Shown here: positions 10,091 to 20,307 of the stretch, in pieces | Layout of the letters: each line of letters opens with the position of its first letter | Numbering within the stretch: the stretch's first letter is position 1 | Source: Symsagittifera roscoffensis | Taxonomy: Eukaryota; Xenacoelomorpha; Acoela; Convolutidae | DNA length: 64,000 nt | Direction of reading: 5' to 3' | Assembly (NCBI RefSeq): GCF_963678635.1 | Contig: NC_087071.1 | Coordinates: 1,912,537-1,976,536 of the forward strand | Made by a program: the position numbers and the translations under genes | Notes under the pieces: generated by a model | Told to the model about the DNA's origin: nothing | Database searches by the model: none | What the model saw: only the letters and a program-made list of their open reading frames with translations

Positions 10091-10546
10091 TCTAGTAGCA
10101 TAATCATAACAGATAGTGATTTCATACTCACAAATAGAACATGTGCGATAGCAATCACAGCAGACATGAATTTTAGGACAGCGTTAGCGGCAGATTTTAA
10201 GAGAGAATATAAAAACATAGAATTCCTTTGGAAGCAAAGACCAGGAGTAGGGGTTGTAGCAGCCTTGCCTCCGGCGGCGTCACAGATACCGGGAAAATAT
10301 CTATGCTTCTTGGTGACAAGGGCGACGGAGAAGCGGCACGTGGACCCGGAAAACCTAGTCTCGTCCTTGACGAGGTTGAGAGACTTCCTTGTGGAAATGG
10401 AAGTGAAGGAGCTCTCATTTCCAGTATACGATCCGAACAGAGGACGACTTCATCCTCGGGAATTGTACGCGCTTATACACATAATCTTCTCTGATACTAA
10501 AATACAAGTATACTTACATAAGAAAAATTACTTAAGTATAGGCTGA
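10091..10546 (+). pseudogene. Macro-domain-like (ADP-ribose-binding fold) C-terminal module
   Basis: The frame opens after a TAA at 10,088 and runs 151 residues to TGA at 10,544. Residues 4-12 (IIITDSDFI) look like the first macro strand. CAIAITADM and then ALAADFKREY (18-40) match the macro-domain pattern in which a hydrophobic strand ends in a conserved Asp (D25 here) and is followed by a helix with Ala-x-x-F. Later come a KYLCFLVTRAT strand, the H-x-x-P-x-x-L helix start, VKELSFPVYDPN and IQVYLHKK. The order resembles the TARG1/OARD1-type macro domains that remove ADP-ribose. The loop expected to be glycine-rich is YDPNRGRL, so binding or catalysis may be lost. It lies directly downstream of pol, with similar GC content, and was probably fused to it. 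A remnant in another frame (10,048-10,085, RVIETYFDLPN) fills the gap. Confidence 0.6.
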
Positions 10547-10915
10547 GTGAAGGTGACCTGCAAGAGGGTGGTAGACCAAAATATGTAGTGTGTGATATAG
10601 GTGTTATGTTATGTGTTATGTTATTAAGATCTTGGGTAAGAAGGGCTTAGTGACCATGAACACCTGAATGAAGATCTTAGGAATAGATCCAATGTTTGGA
10701 CTGCCCAATCATAGGTCGAATTCCAAAATTTGATTTTAATAAGATTTAGGACCAAAATCTTTTTTTTATATGACTGTTTTAAATAAATTTTAACGAGAAG
10801 TTAACGTGAATCTGACCAGTGTGATATTCGTGACCTCTTTTCTAGATCCTGATTGATCGTTTAATTACTCATTTGAGTCAAATCACTAAATCAAATTGAA
10901 TCGAACCTGAAAAGA
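10547..10915. other. AT-rich spacer after the gypsy element
   Basis: Non-coding and AT-rich, with a short direct repeat (GTTATGTTATGTGTTATGTTATT at about 10,601-10,623). This is where a 3' LTR would be expected, but no copy of leader sequence 1-1,748 is recognisable here. Confidence 0.5.
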
Positions 10916-10920
10916 GAAAA

Positions 10921-11579
10921 GATAATTTCAACTTGGATGAATTGATTGACCTGGCAGAGGCATATGTAGGACCGATGGTAGATGCAATCTATCTTCGGCT
11001 AATGGATCGAGACTTCGCTCTGGAGGACCCAGAGGTAGTCATTTTGCTAACCGCCCTGATAAACAACTTGGGGCATGACAACCGTGAAACCGCCCCACGG
11101 AAGTCCTATTGATGGCAGCATACGGAGAAAGGGGAGTACTAGACCGCCCGAACATGAGAGTGATGAGCTGGAGAAACGGGGCTCTCTCAGGGAGTGACTT
11201 GGCGAACGAGCCTGGATTGGGAAGTTCTAGGACTTACCAACCAGGTGAGATGCCTTTGCCCTCCAAGCCCATGCCTGGGCTGAAGAGAATGCATCAAGAG
11301 ATGAACTGCGAGGCTGCCTCGTCTAGTTCACCACTGAAAACAGCTGTGCCACCAAAGAGGGCAAAAGTAGAACAAGGGGTTCAAACAAACCGAACCATGC
11401 AAGATCTAGATGGGATGAAAGACGAGCTGGATGAGATGACTAAGACCATGCTCAGTACGGAGAAAGATAGAGATATGTGGAAGAGTTTGTTTGAAGACTG
11501 CAACAAAAAGCAGGGTGAAGAAATTGAACGCTTGAGGTGGGACTACAAAGAGCGGTTGGCGTTGACAACAGCCGTGTAG
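10921..11579 (+). pseudogene. Unidentified GC-richer coding remnant with coiled coil
   Basis: Two frames join into one coding-like sequence. The first, 10,921-11,106, has helical, acidic sequence containing VGPMVDAIYLRLMDRDF and ends at TGA. The second, open from about 11,100, continues to TAG at 11,577. The switch near 11,098 is a one-base frameshift. The C-terminal 60 residues (MLSTEKDRDMWKSLF onward) are charged and look like a coiled coil; residues 40-80 of the second frame are Pro/Ser-rich and basic. Composition resembles the upstream retroelement, so it may be a gag-like part of a related element. I do not recognise the family. Confidence 0.5.
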
Positions 11580-11604
11580 AAGGAGTCATAATGTGAGTGG
11601 TTTC

Positions 11605-12208
11605 GTGTATTACACTCCTCAAGCTGATATCAAAAGTACAAACCCCGCTTACCAAGGTTCTTCCAAACTTCTTTTTGTGTCTTCACATGAACATCCGGCG
11701 TAGAAACCGTTTTCGGCTCGTGAACTAGCTGAATTGATGGAAAGTAATCGCGAATATTTTCTCCCAGAAATGAGATAATTGAGTCTATTTGATGGTAACA
11801 ATCTGAACTGGGCCGAATGGTTCGAGAAATTTACCTCAACCATCCATTCTGCCCTTCCCAATGATGGCGAGAAATCAACTTACTTAAAAACGCCGCTCGT
11901 AACGGGAAAAGCCAAAGCAGCTATCGCTGAGTAGAGCTATTGTGGAGTTTTATACCAGGATGCAATTGCTACCCTGCACCGAAAATTTGGCCTGCCTCTA
12001 TACCATTGTTCCGGCTCATTTGGAAAAGTTAGCCAGTTTTTCTCCCCTCAAAATGCATAGTTCAGAGATTTTCATCTGTTTCTCCTCCGCCATTCAACCA
12101 CTGAATGCCAGGTTGAAACACTGATCATGTGAAAAACCAACAAGAAATAGAAGAACCTTGGTAAGCGGAGTTTGTACTTTTGATATCAGCTTGAGGAGTG
12201 TAATACAC
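11605..12208. mobile_element. Inverted-repeat structure enclosing a BEL/Pao gag fragment
   Basis: The 59-base segment 11,605-11,663 (GTGTATTACACTCCTCAAGC...) is the inverted copy of 12,150-12,208 with a single mismatch. Weaker complementarity continues inward for another 25-30 bases to about 11,690 and 12,122. Between them lies a gag fragment (separate entry). The outer ends read TGT... and ...ACA, as LTR ends do, so this may be two pieces of one LTR in opposite orientation around an internal fragment. No target-site duplication is evident. Confidence 0.8.
11780..12125 (+). pseudogene. gag: BEL/Pao gag fragment (DUF1759-like)
   Basis: Translation from 11,780 gives LSLFDGNNLNWAEWFEKF followed by LPNDGEKSTYLKTPLVTGKAKAA, which is the core pattern of BEL/Pao Gag (LPKFDGD-x-x-x-W-x-x-F, then K-x-x-Y-L-x-x-x-L-x-G-x-A). 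A TAG near 11,933 and a frame change interrupt it. The later sequence HRKFGLP (about 11,978) and ASFSPLKMHSSE (about 12,030-12,065) continues it in other frames. It is a broken capsid-precursor region. Confidence 0.75.
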
Positions 12209-12224
12209 TAAGCAACAGGTATGA

Positions 12225-12516
12225 CCCCGCTTTAGATGTTACCAATCGGAGAGGCCAAAGAAAACACATTCACGTTGGCATCCTGACTGGATGTCATTAC
12301 AGGTGTTTGCGGAGTGTCATGGAACATGCTGAAAGGTTCAAACGGAACCCAGCAGGCATGATATTCGCAGCGCAGACAGATATAAAAAGGGCTGCTGATG
12401 CTGCAACCGTGTGCATTAAAGGGAAATTATTCATCGGACCCTGCAGCCTTGTATTACCAATGTTTGATCCGGAAGGAAACCAGTTTGAGGAACAGTGGAA
12501 GGTTGTTGATTAATAA
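12225..12516 (+). pseudogene. Unidentified ORF remnant
   Basis: An open frame of about 95 codons follows a TGA at 12,222 and ends in TAA at 12,514. Its GC content and codon choice stand out from the AT-rich surroundings. It includes KHIHVGILTG, then AAQTDIKRAADAATV and a C-terminal MFDPEGNQFEEQWKVVD, with alternating hydrophobic strands and helices, so it looks like a piece of a real folded protein. It lies immediately right of the inverted repeat and could be the interrupted continuation of the remnant at 10,921-11,579. Family unknown. Confidence 0.4.
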
Positions 12517-12627
12517 CGACGACAAAGTGGAACTGTAACGTATGCATCATTACTATGTAAGTAGAGTATTGATCTCGGGCATTTTTGCCGAAGGGCTAGA
12601 TGATTACTGATATGCAAACCACGATCA

Positions 12628-13032
12628 CTAGATGCTCGATGCCCAGCAGTGGAATTGAATGCTAGCGCAATGAGGAAAACCTTGTGTGTTCAATGTTAAC
12701 TCAGTTTCCAATTGGGTGGCTGAAAAAGCAGATAAATGATTTTTGATAGAGTCAACATAGGAACCATTACGATCCTCCTCCCGTTTTTGATCAATTTGAA
12801 AACTAACTTTTGTTAAGCTCGTCCTATTTAATTTTCCGCTAAGAGCACATTGTTCATCTTCCATTTTGAAATCTTCAAACGTTATCAAATGTTGTTTTCT
12901 CCTATAATCCTCAGCTAAGCCCTCGATCTCAACAAATAAATTTTTTCCTTTCCAAATTGTTTTTGTCCAAATTTATCCAAAACCAGAGCTGCGCCGTAAA
13001 CAATAAAAGAGATCAAGAAAGATCATGTTGTA
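12628..13032 (-). other. Unidentified minus-strand open frame
   Basis: A 134-codon frame open without interruption between a TGA at about 13,033 and a stop at 12,628. It is hydrophobic at its start and then charged, with QKQFGKEKNLFVEIEGLAED and later LITFEDFKMEDEQ. The amino-acid mix is protein-like, but it is antisense to the start of the BEL/Pao pol remnant and has no recognised domain. It could be part of a transposon inserted in opposite orientation, or chance. Confidence 0.25.
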
Positions 13033-13059
13033 ACCGTCAAGACGTATAATCGACATTCG

Positions 13060-13930
13060 CGAATCGATCGCGAGTGGTCTCTTCCGCACCAACCAGTAAA
13101 AAACCCGAATAGGCCGGGTAAGTGGCGCTGAGTTCTTAACGGGGCTGCTAAGTTTCTTGGCCCTTGCTTAAATCAATCTCTTGGGTTGATTCAGACTTAA
13201 TTCAAAACCTGGTTTTTGTAATTCAGGTTTTATACTCCGACAGCCCATATATGCTTGTCCAGGTAGGAGTCCGAGATCAAGATCAAAATTCGTTTCGTTT
13301 TTTTTTGTGGCGGAAGGATCTTACATCGGATGTGGTAGTTTATCAATACATCGATACACTTATCCATCAAAACACGTGAATTACACTTTGCACAAAACAG
13401 CAAATGATATTATGTTCACATATCCTTAAGCAGCATCAGTAATTGACAAAAAATTCTGTAAGGACAATTACTTGGGTTCGCTCGGAAACATAGATCAAGC
13501 AGTTAAAACTAGTCAGTATTTGGTCAAGTTGATTAAACTATGTGATTTTGTTTTGGTTGAATTTTCAGTAATGTTGAAGAAATAACAACCAAAATGAACC
13601 CCGAAGTCAATGAAACAACTTCATTAGCTAAGGAATTATGTAATGCTGAACAATCCTCGCACTTCTTAGATTGTAAATGGAATCATGTAACTGACACATT
13701 AATTTTGAGCCGAGGTGTTCATCGCCCTGATTGAAGGCAATAACCAAACTAACAGATTTGTGTTTTGTATCTTAGGTGTTTGGCCCTATTGGTTTAGTAG
13801 CCTCGTGCACTGTAATGGCTCGCCTTTTATTTAAATACAATTGGCGGATTAGTGGCCGAAAATGGGATGATGATTTGTCAGAAGAGATGAGGAAAAAACT
13901 TTTTGAGTGGCACTCCGGCCTCTCTCTGTA
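13060..13930 (+). pseudogene. pol: BEL/Pao reverse transcriptase remnant
   Basis: WSLPHQPVKNP (about 13,075) and LNGAAKFLG (about 13,136) correspond to the start of Pao RT. VRDQDQNSFRFFLWRKD (13,268-13,320) corresponds to the conserved DQ-x-x-x-R-F-L-W-R segment. The catalytic site region reads K-D-N-Y-L-G-S (13,460-13,480), where the family has a D-D-Y-L core, so the second catalytic Asp is Asn. DTLILSRGVHR (about 13,700) and FGPIGLVASCTVMARLL (about 13,781) belong to the RT-RNase H connection, followed by WDDDLSEEMRKKLFEWHSGL. Confidence 0.8.
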
Positions 13931-14009
13931 AGGTCAACTGACACTTCCCCGCAGTTAATTTATAGAACCTGAGCAGGATGTTTTCTGCGTTGGGTTTTTG
14001 CGTGCTCGA

Positions 14010-14510
14010 CTCATAAGCTCGCACAAATTGAAACATCTTTTATCTTCGGTAAAGTGCATGTTGCGGCACTTAAAGCGTTTCCAAAACCCAAGACAGAACA
14101 TGAAGCTGCTCTACTTGCCACACAGTTGAAAATCGAAATTGTGAAAAAAATTACTATTTAAAGTGAGCAAAATCTTCATGTGGTCAGATAGCACCACCGT
14201 AATGCAGTGACCCAATTATAATGGTAAGCTTTATGCCCTCGTTGGAAACCGCACAGGTGAAAAACTCGTATCTACCACCATTGACCAGTGGCAATAATGT
14301 CCTGAGCGGCACCATGTCCTGAGCGGCAGTAATCCATCTGCTACTGGTACAAGGGGATGTCTTTGGAAGCTCTTAAGGATAGCAGCTGGTTAATTAAGCC
14401 GAGTATTCTAAGGACCAAGGATTGGCCGTTTAAACCAATCAAGAACTGATAAAAAATCCGTGTAAAGGGTCCCTCATACGATTTTGATAACTGTTTTGAT
14501 AACAGTTGCG
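14010..14510 (+). pseudogene. pol: BEL/Pao RNase H remnant
   Basis: The clearest match is MWSDSTTVMQ at about 14,178-14,210, the BEL/Pao RNase H motif containing the catalytic Asp. It is followed by YNGKLYALVGNRTGE and STTIDQWQ (14,217-14,295) and, in a shifted frame, by a TRG segment near 14,349. Upstream, KHLLSSVK and FQNPRQNMKLL are shifted-frame fragments of the same domain. At least four stops or frameshifts interrupt it. Confidence 0.8.
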
Positions 14511-14729
14511 TCACCGATGTTGCGTCAATCAAAATTCCGAATCATAGATTTCACTCGGAAAAGTTCGAATTGTTTACAAGGTATAAACGAACCTTGCTTT
14601 TATGTAATTGCTGCTGCCGCCACATGCACAGTTTTGCGGTACCAGAATTGAGATCACCGATCCTCGGGGCTGGAGATTGCGGAGAAGACACTTATACATC
14701 TTGCGCAAACAGATTCATTTCCCGTCGAC

Positions 14730-15600
14730 TTGAAATTGCGAACCTCTGTTAAATCTTTTAGGAGCAATAGAATTATTGCCTCGTACTCACCGTTCTTGAG
14801 TCTGGCTGGTATCCTCCGGTTGTTTCGCCGCATAGGACGCCTAGCTGATATCAAGTTTGACACTAAGCAACATATTTTGCATGACGCCCTTCATAAAGTA
14901 GTTATTTTGTTGGCTTGGAAGTTCCACCTTGTGCATTTTCATCAATGTTTGGACTACGTGCGCTCCGTGACTAACTTAAAGAACGCTAGAATGGGGTTGC
15001 GTCGACTGCTGAAGTCTACGGAAAACCAATGCGTTATATGTCGAAAGCGAAAAGAAATCACGGTCACTCCGCTTTTGACCGATTTACCCGTCGAAGATCA
15101 CTGGTATAAATCGAACATTTTTTTTCCACCTTCGTGGAGTATTTTGAACCATATCAGGTTCCCATTTGAGGAGCACTGAAAAAAGATAGGGTTTTCTATT
15201 CATGTGCCTCACCACCAAGGCTGTACACCTCGAGGTGGTGCCATCTCTAGAAACCAGCTCATGGGTGATGAGCAAGGACCGTTTCATCGCAGGCCGTGGT
15301 ACAACCAGCAATTTTTGTTTGGATAACGGATGTAGGTGCAGAAAAGGAAATCCAAGCATGTATCAACAACTGTAGCAACATGACTCCAACCTTTTTTTTC
15401 CCATAAAGGTAAACCCGGAAGCTTAACCCTCCTTGTGCACCACGTCATAGGGGCTCTTGGGAACGCCTCGTCCGTAGCGTTAAACTTGTACTCCACAATA
15501 TACTAGGCAGTAGGCTGGTGACAGATGAAGTGTTAGAAACAACACTCTGCTTAGTGCAGCAGGCTTTGAATAAAAGGCCGATCACTCCGGTATGAACCGA
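14730..15600 (+). pseudogene. pol: BEL/Pao integrase remnant
   Basis: The 14,730-15,179 frame (149 codons) contains the Pao segment ahead of integrase (ILRLFRRIGRLADIKFDTKQ), a zinc-binding-like region (HDALHKVVILLAWKFHLVHFH) and N-Q-C-V-I-C-R-K with its C-x2-C pair. The catalytic core follows in broken form: CLTTKAVHLEV-like sequence near 15,200-15,245, DNG at about 15,321, and A-P-H-R/W-E-R-L-like sequence at 15,438-15,475. A clean acidic triad cannot be read in a single frame. Further integrase-tail sequence with SPRGYYPLTR near 15,835-15,870 marks the end of the element. Confidence 0.75.
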
Positions 15601-15999
15601 TTTGCTTGATTTGCAAGCCCCCAATAAATTTTTGCTCGGGTAGTACGCCGCAAGTTTTCCTTCGCTCTCTCCTGGGGAAAACTTCGATCATAAGGGAAGG
15701 TACGTACGAGCGCAGTCGTACGCTGACCATACATGGTCTCGTTGGCTACGAGAATGAGATCCTTTTCTTAACTATCGTGCGAAGTAGAACACCCAATCTG
15801 ATGTCGGACTTAGCCTCAATGGGCGATTGAGCCCGACAGCCCGCGAGGATATTACCCTCTCACTCGCAATGTACGCTTATAAGTTCAGGTTAATTCGGCG
15901 CCATATAAATTCAGATGGCCAATCGGTCTCAGACAAAAGCTAGACATCGTAGTTGACCGGTTCTGCGTAGGTTCGACTCATGGGCAAACACCAATGTTA

Positions 16000-18900
16000 T
16001 GAGAGCTTACTTTGTGTTTGCAGCTACAAATTATTGTTGTTACGATCGATATAAAATGCCAATACTTATCGTTTGGAGAGTTATTTACCGAAGAAATACT
16101 ATTTCAATTCAAGTGTTTCACTGATTATTTTTAGGTTTTTTTTAGATTCGAGAGGGCTCAATCCTACAATTTCCATATATGAAAAAATGCGTATCTTAGA
16201 GTTTAGTTATTTCTTTCTGTACCTATGGAATTGTACGGAATTGTAGGATAAGCATTGGTCAACCCGGCTGAAGGGGGGTGTCAATTGGTTACATGCTAAA
16301 GTGAACATGTTTTGTTTAACTGGCTGATTTATGGCATGCATCGTTGTTTTATGTGTTTTAATTACTACCTGAAAAATGCATTATACAGAAGTTTTGGTTT
16401 AAGGACTTGGTCTGTGGTTTTTTTTTTGCATTTTTCTTTTTTGAACCCTGATTTCCTTTATTTTCTTCCATATAAGTATTTCCAAAATATTGAACTAAAC
16501 CGTAGAAAATTTAGCGGCTTCCTCTTGGTGGAACATTTGCTGAATCCATATACTTTATGGCCTAGGAAAAAGCCCAGAAAAAAATCCAAAACTTACTGCG
16601 CCTAGGCTCAAACATGCCAATATACGACTAATTACAAAGCACTAGATTTTTAGTTTGATCCATTCCAATTAACTTATGGATATTGCTCTGTCATTCACTT
16701 TATGTGGATAATTTCCAACATTCTCGTATTTATAGCGAGTCATGGGCATTTTTTATGACTTGATCTCATTGACCCAAAGACACGTTTGACCCAAAGACGT
16801 TTTAACCGCTTAACTTGAAATGAATAATAAAAAGTCAGTTTCAATTTTTATTGGGCTCATCCCCCCTCCTCGCCCGCACATAAGCATCAGTTTTATGGTG
16901 TAACGAGAGGTTTTGCAAGGTTAAATATAATATGAGGAACAAATATTTTTTAGGGTAGTCACAATTTGGTTATATAAAAATCCTCTTTATCTATTTTCGC
17001 GATCATAATCAACCATTTTAACGGTAAAAGAATAACCCCCTCCTCGGACCCCAGGGCCCTTTGCTTTTCGGAAAATAGTTACAGATCCCATGAACATAGT
17101 AAAAGGTGAAATTGATGAACTAATTTTATTCATTTATTTCTTTCGTAGTTTTACCTATTCTAATAGTTATGCTGCTACCTATAATACTACTGCTGTGGCG
17201 AGTGGGGGGAGGAGGGGGTCAATAGTTAATTTTTGGAATCTCTTTGACTACCCCCCTCCCCTCCCCTCCCGTAAATTGGGGAGATTCGTTTAGGTACAAA
17301 ATTCCCATATGCTTAGAGAACGTTGATTAATATCTAGGTATCCTCAGGGGGGGGGGGGGGGGTTTGTAGTTTAGGAGATTCGTTTTTACTTATACATCAT
17401 GTATCCAGTATTGCTTTATAATTTTACACTCTTAGACCATTCGGCTCAGTGCACATCTGGTTTTGTCATCTTATTTTCAATCTCCTATAATTTTGTTGTG
17501 AAATTGAACACCGAATGATTATTTTAAAGCTATTATAACTTTATCTAATTTATTCAAGTTAAGTTAAACAATGTTGAAAGACGACTTAGATTCAGTACTT
17601 TTTGAAATGCATATTTCATAATTATCAGTTGAATATTTATACATGCACTGTGCACACAGGACGCAAGATATCCTTTAATAGAGCCCAAATTTGGATTTAA
17701 CTGAACTAATTTAGGCGGATGTTCTACAAACCGCCATATCTTGAAGCCGAAATTACATTATTTGCATCAAACGGGCCCTCAAATTGCTTTTTCGTTTAGG
17801 GTAGAGGAAAAAAACTTGGTCCCAAGGAGAAGGATTTAATCTTAGTCTATCTGGGGGCTGGGTGGGGGGGGGTATTTAGGTAATTAGGTCTATTCAAATA
17901 TATTTTCCCGGTTTGGTACCATTAGTAACGGTTTGCCATCCCTATAGAAAAATAATTCAATGATTTAACATATGATAATTTTGTATCTAGTAACGAATCT
18001 CCCCACCGATTATAAAAGAGAGGAATTAGGTAGAGAAACTCTGTTTATCTTGGTTTCGGCTAGTTGGCCTTGCGACTTGTTGCTCACCACCCTAATTTAG
18101 TTTCTTTTTGTGTCTTAGAAGTTCCAGACAGAAGTATCAGAAGCAGAAAAGCCGATTGTTTTTAAGTGATTTAAGTGAATCAAGATTCAAGTGATGATCT
18201 TTTTGTTTGGAATTCCAGAATTAGTTTGTTCAAGTCTAGCTAATTGTAATTGAAGCATTCCCGCTAAATCTGCAGCCAAAAATGGTTGAACAGTTATGAA
18301 CAATCTACTTGATGAAGTTTTCCCCCCGTAAACTAATTGAATCCTGCAAACTTGAAATCGAGTCGGTGCAGATTTCTGCAAAAAAATTTCTGAAATTATA
18401 AATTTTTTCATTCAACTGTTATTTTCTGACTGTTAATCTAACTTCCCAGATAGGTGTTCCAAATATTGAGACTCGTTTGCTGGCCCCGAGCAGGTATGGC
18501 AAAATATGCGGCGCAAAATCCCGTTTATTTCGGGCGAGAAAGTTGCAAATTTTTTGTAAGAAAACAAAAGTACATACAGATCATGTTAATAACTAATTCC
18601 TCCCTATTGAATAGGCGGAGGGGGGATGAAATTAATTGAAATAACGTCAACCAATAGGAATGCGACAGAACATATTTCTCAGAAATACAAAACCAATCCA
18701 GTTGAGCATAAATGAACTTTAAAACCGAAATGTTTTTATAGGGGGAGAGATTCTTTACAAGGAACCATAGGGGTGGGTTGGGGGAATAGTTAACATGATC
18801 TGTACATACAATAAGTATTTCAAAAAAGATCTATAACCTCCCCCTTTCAAGAAGGATTCTTCCCGCCCTAAATCCAGCCCCCCCCCCCCAAAAAGTTAAG

Positions 18901-19200
18901 ATTTCAAGACCTATAGAGGGGTTGAGATTCTTTAAGCTACTATCGCGGACATCGATAGGGGGGGGGGGGGCATAAGTAGATCCTCCAAAAAAAAATCCAG
19001 CTTTTTTGTGTCACAGAAATAGAAACCATCGAAATTACGAATTTTTAATGCCGCACAAGAACCCTTTTCTTGCCCCTAGCCCCCTACATGATCAAAATGA
19101 GTCTGTTTGTCGCGATTTTGCATTTTTTCTGGTTGGTTCGGGGCAGTACAACAGTGTCGAAAAAAATTAGTTGAACAGTGCCGAAAATTTAAACAAATTT
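16000..19200. other. AT-rich non-coding DNA with poly-G and poly-C tracts
   Basis: I see no gene here. Notable parts are poly-G or G-rich runs at 17,205-17,225, 17,347-17,362, 17,860-17,872 and 18,959-18,970, and C-rich tracts at 16,861-16,875, 17,036-17,052, 17,248-17,270 and 18,881-18,892. A short inverted repeat with ATCCTACAATT at about 16,161 faces its complement at about 16,240-16,251. The open frames here (for example 16,312-16,605) have the composition of random AT-rich sequence. Confidence 0.6.
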
Positions 19201-19206
19201 GAACAA

Positions 19207-19908
19207 ACAGTGCTGATTTGAATTATCCGGACAAACCAAACAAAACTTGAATTTTGAAACACGTTTTCTTCAAATTGGGTTGGGATTAGACAAAAAGTGA
19301 AGAGAACAAAAGTAGCTTAGAATTTTATCATCATATTTAATAAGATGCAATTTGTTCTCCGAAATTCTCAACCAAAACTATACCTCAAAAATGGGTCATT
19401 TTGGCTTTTTTTTAATTAATCAAGATTTACGCTGAAACTACTTTGTTAATAGATGAAAAATTATATTACACGCCCAAAAAATTTCTAGCATCTCCAAAAA
19501 CCTGTATAGAAGAAAATATTTTGCTTGATTGTCAAGAAATGTGAATTTTACAATAAAACTCAAATCTTTGCTCAAAAACAAATTTTGAACAATTTGCAAG
19601 TTTTTGGAGAAATAACCCATCTAGAACTTTGTTGGGCTGTGTAAGAGGCGTCTTGTGATATCTATTTCTCATCAATTAACAAAGCAGTTTCAGCGCAATT
19701 CTTTATTAATTGGAAAAAACCAAAGTGACCCATTTTTGGGGCAAAACTTTGTTTTAGAATTTGGCTATTGCACCATATTAAATCTGATGAAATTAAAAGC
19801 AACTTTTGTTCTCTTCACGTTTTGTCTAATCTTAACCCTATTTGAGAAAAACGTGTTTGAAAATTCAAGTTTTGTTCGTTTTGTCCTGATAATTCAATTC
19901 AACACTGT
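19207..19908. mobile_element. Long foldback element (arms about 300 bp)
   Basis: The left arm 19,207-19,520 is complementary to 19,600-19,908 at roughly 75-80%, centred near 19,558. Matching pairs include ACAGTGCTGATTTGAATTAT with ACAGTGTTGAATTGAATTAT (reverse of 19,888-19,908), GAAGAGAACAAAAG at both sides, AAAAATGGGTCA, GCTGAAACT and CTCCAAAAAC near the centre. No coding capacity is evident; the open frame at 19,655-19,951 is inside one arm. A transcript would form a long hairpin. Confidence 0.8.
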
Positions 19909-19941
19909 ATTAAGTGCGGCAATCAAAAATTGGTGTGCGGT

Positions 19942-20142
19942 CTGTATTTAGACAACGGCGTATTCATACTCGTCAGTATTTAGTCAAATTCTGTATGAAC
20001 CAATCAGAATCGAGATAAGACATAAATAATCCAAAATAAATAATATTTATTTATTAATTTCTTCATTGTCTCAATTCTGATTGGTTAAAACAGTATTTGT
20101 CTAAATAATGATGTTTCTGAATAGGCGGTTGTCTAAATACTG
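19942..20142. mobile_element. Small foldback MITE (about 200 bp)
   Basis: The left end CTGTATTTAGACAACGGCGT is the inverted match of the right end (reverse complement CAGTATTTAGACAACCGCCT). Complementarity extends through AACCAATCAGAAT about 90 bases into each side, leaving a short AT-rich centre at about 20,030-20,055. It begins about 30 bases after the preceding foldback element. No target duplication could be fixed. Confidence 0.8.
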
Positions 20143-20307
20143 CTACGTTACCCAAAAATTACGTTGCGATCGATTACAACCTTTAGGACACCTCATATTT
20201 CGAGAAAGAAATTTGGCAACTTAGGCGTTTTAGCGCCAAAATAATTGTTTAATTTGCAGTTGCTGACATTTAGCGCCAAAGTTGTAGTGATTTTTTGTTA
20301 ATTAGCG

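Larger units (their letters stand above)
1749..10546 (+). mobile_element. Decayed Ty3/gypsy-type retrotransposon with a macro-like 3' domain
   Basis: Domain order on the + strand is gag (coiled coil, capsid, zinc knuckles), aspartic protease, RT N-terminus, RNase H, linker, integrase, GPF module, acidic tail, macro-like domain. Protease-RT-RNase H-integrase is the Ty3/gypsy order. The frame is broken many times (stops near 2,142, 4,060, 5,072, 5,801, 8,092; frameshifts near 2,400, 3,300, 6,250, 6,700, 9,012, 9,982) and the RT catalytic core is missing, so the copy cannot be autonomous. The element is clearly GC-richer than the flanking DNA. LTRs were not found. Confidence 0.9.
12960..15990 (+). 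mobile_element. Decayed BEL/Pao retrotransposon pol
   Basis: On the + strand the order is RT (about 13,060-13,600), RT-RNase H connection (13,610-13,930), RNase H (14,010-14,510), integrase zinc region and core (14,730-15,600) and integrase tail (to about 15,960). All three frames are used and stops are frequent, so no product is possible. The BEL/Pao motifs used for each part are listed in the sub-entries. No flanking LTRs could be delimited. It is independent of the gypsy element to its left. Confidence 0.85.

Noticed and set aside
1-10900. LTR pair around the gypsy element
   Set aside because: I compared the leader with 10,547-10,900 and found no direct repeat long enough to be an LTR.
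15919-15985. tRNA-like A and B boxes (TGGCCAATCGG and GGTTCGACTC)
   Set aside because: The flanking bases do not form acceptor or T stems, and the stretch is the tail of the BEL/Pao integrase remnant.
19655-19951. 98-codon + strand frame
   Set aside because: It is contained in one arm of the long foldback element.
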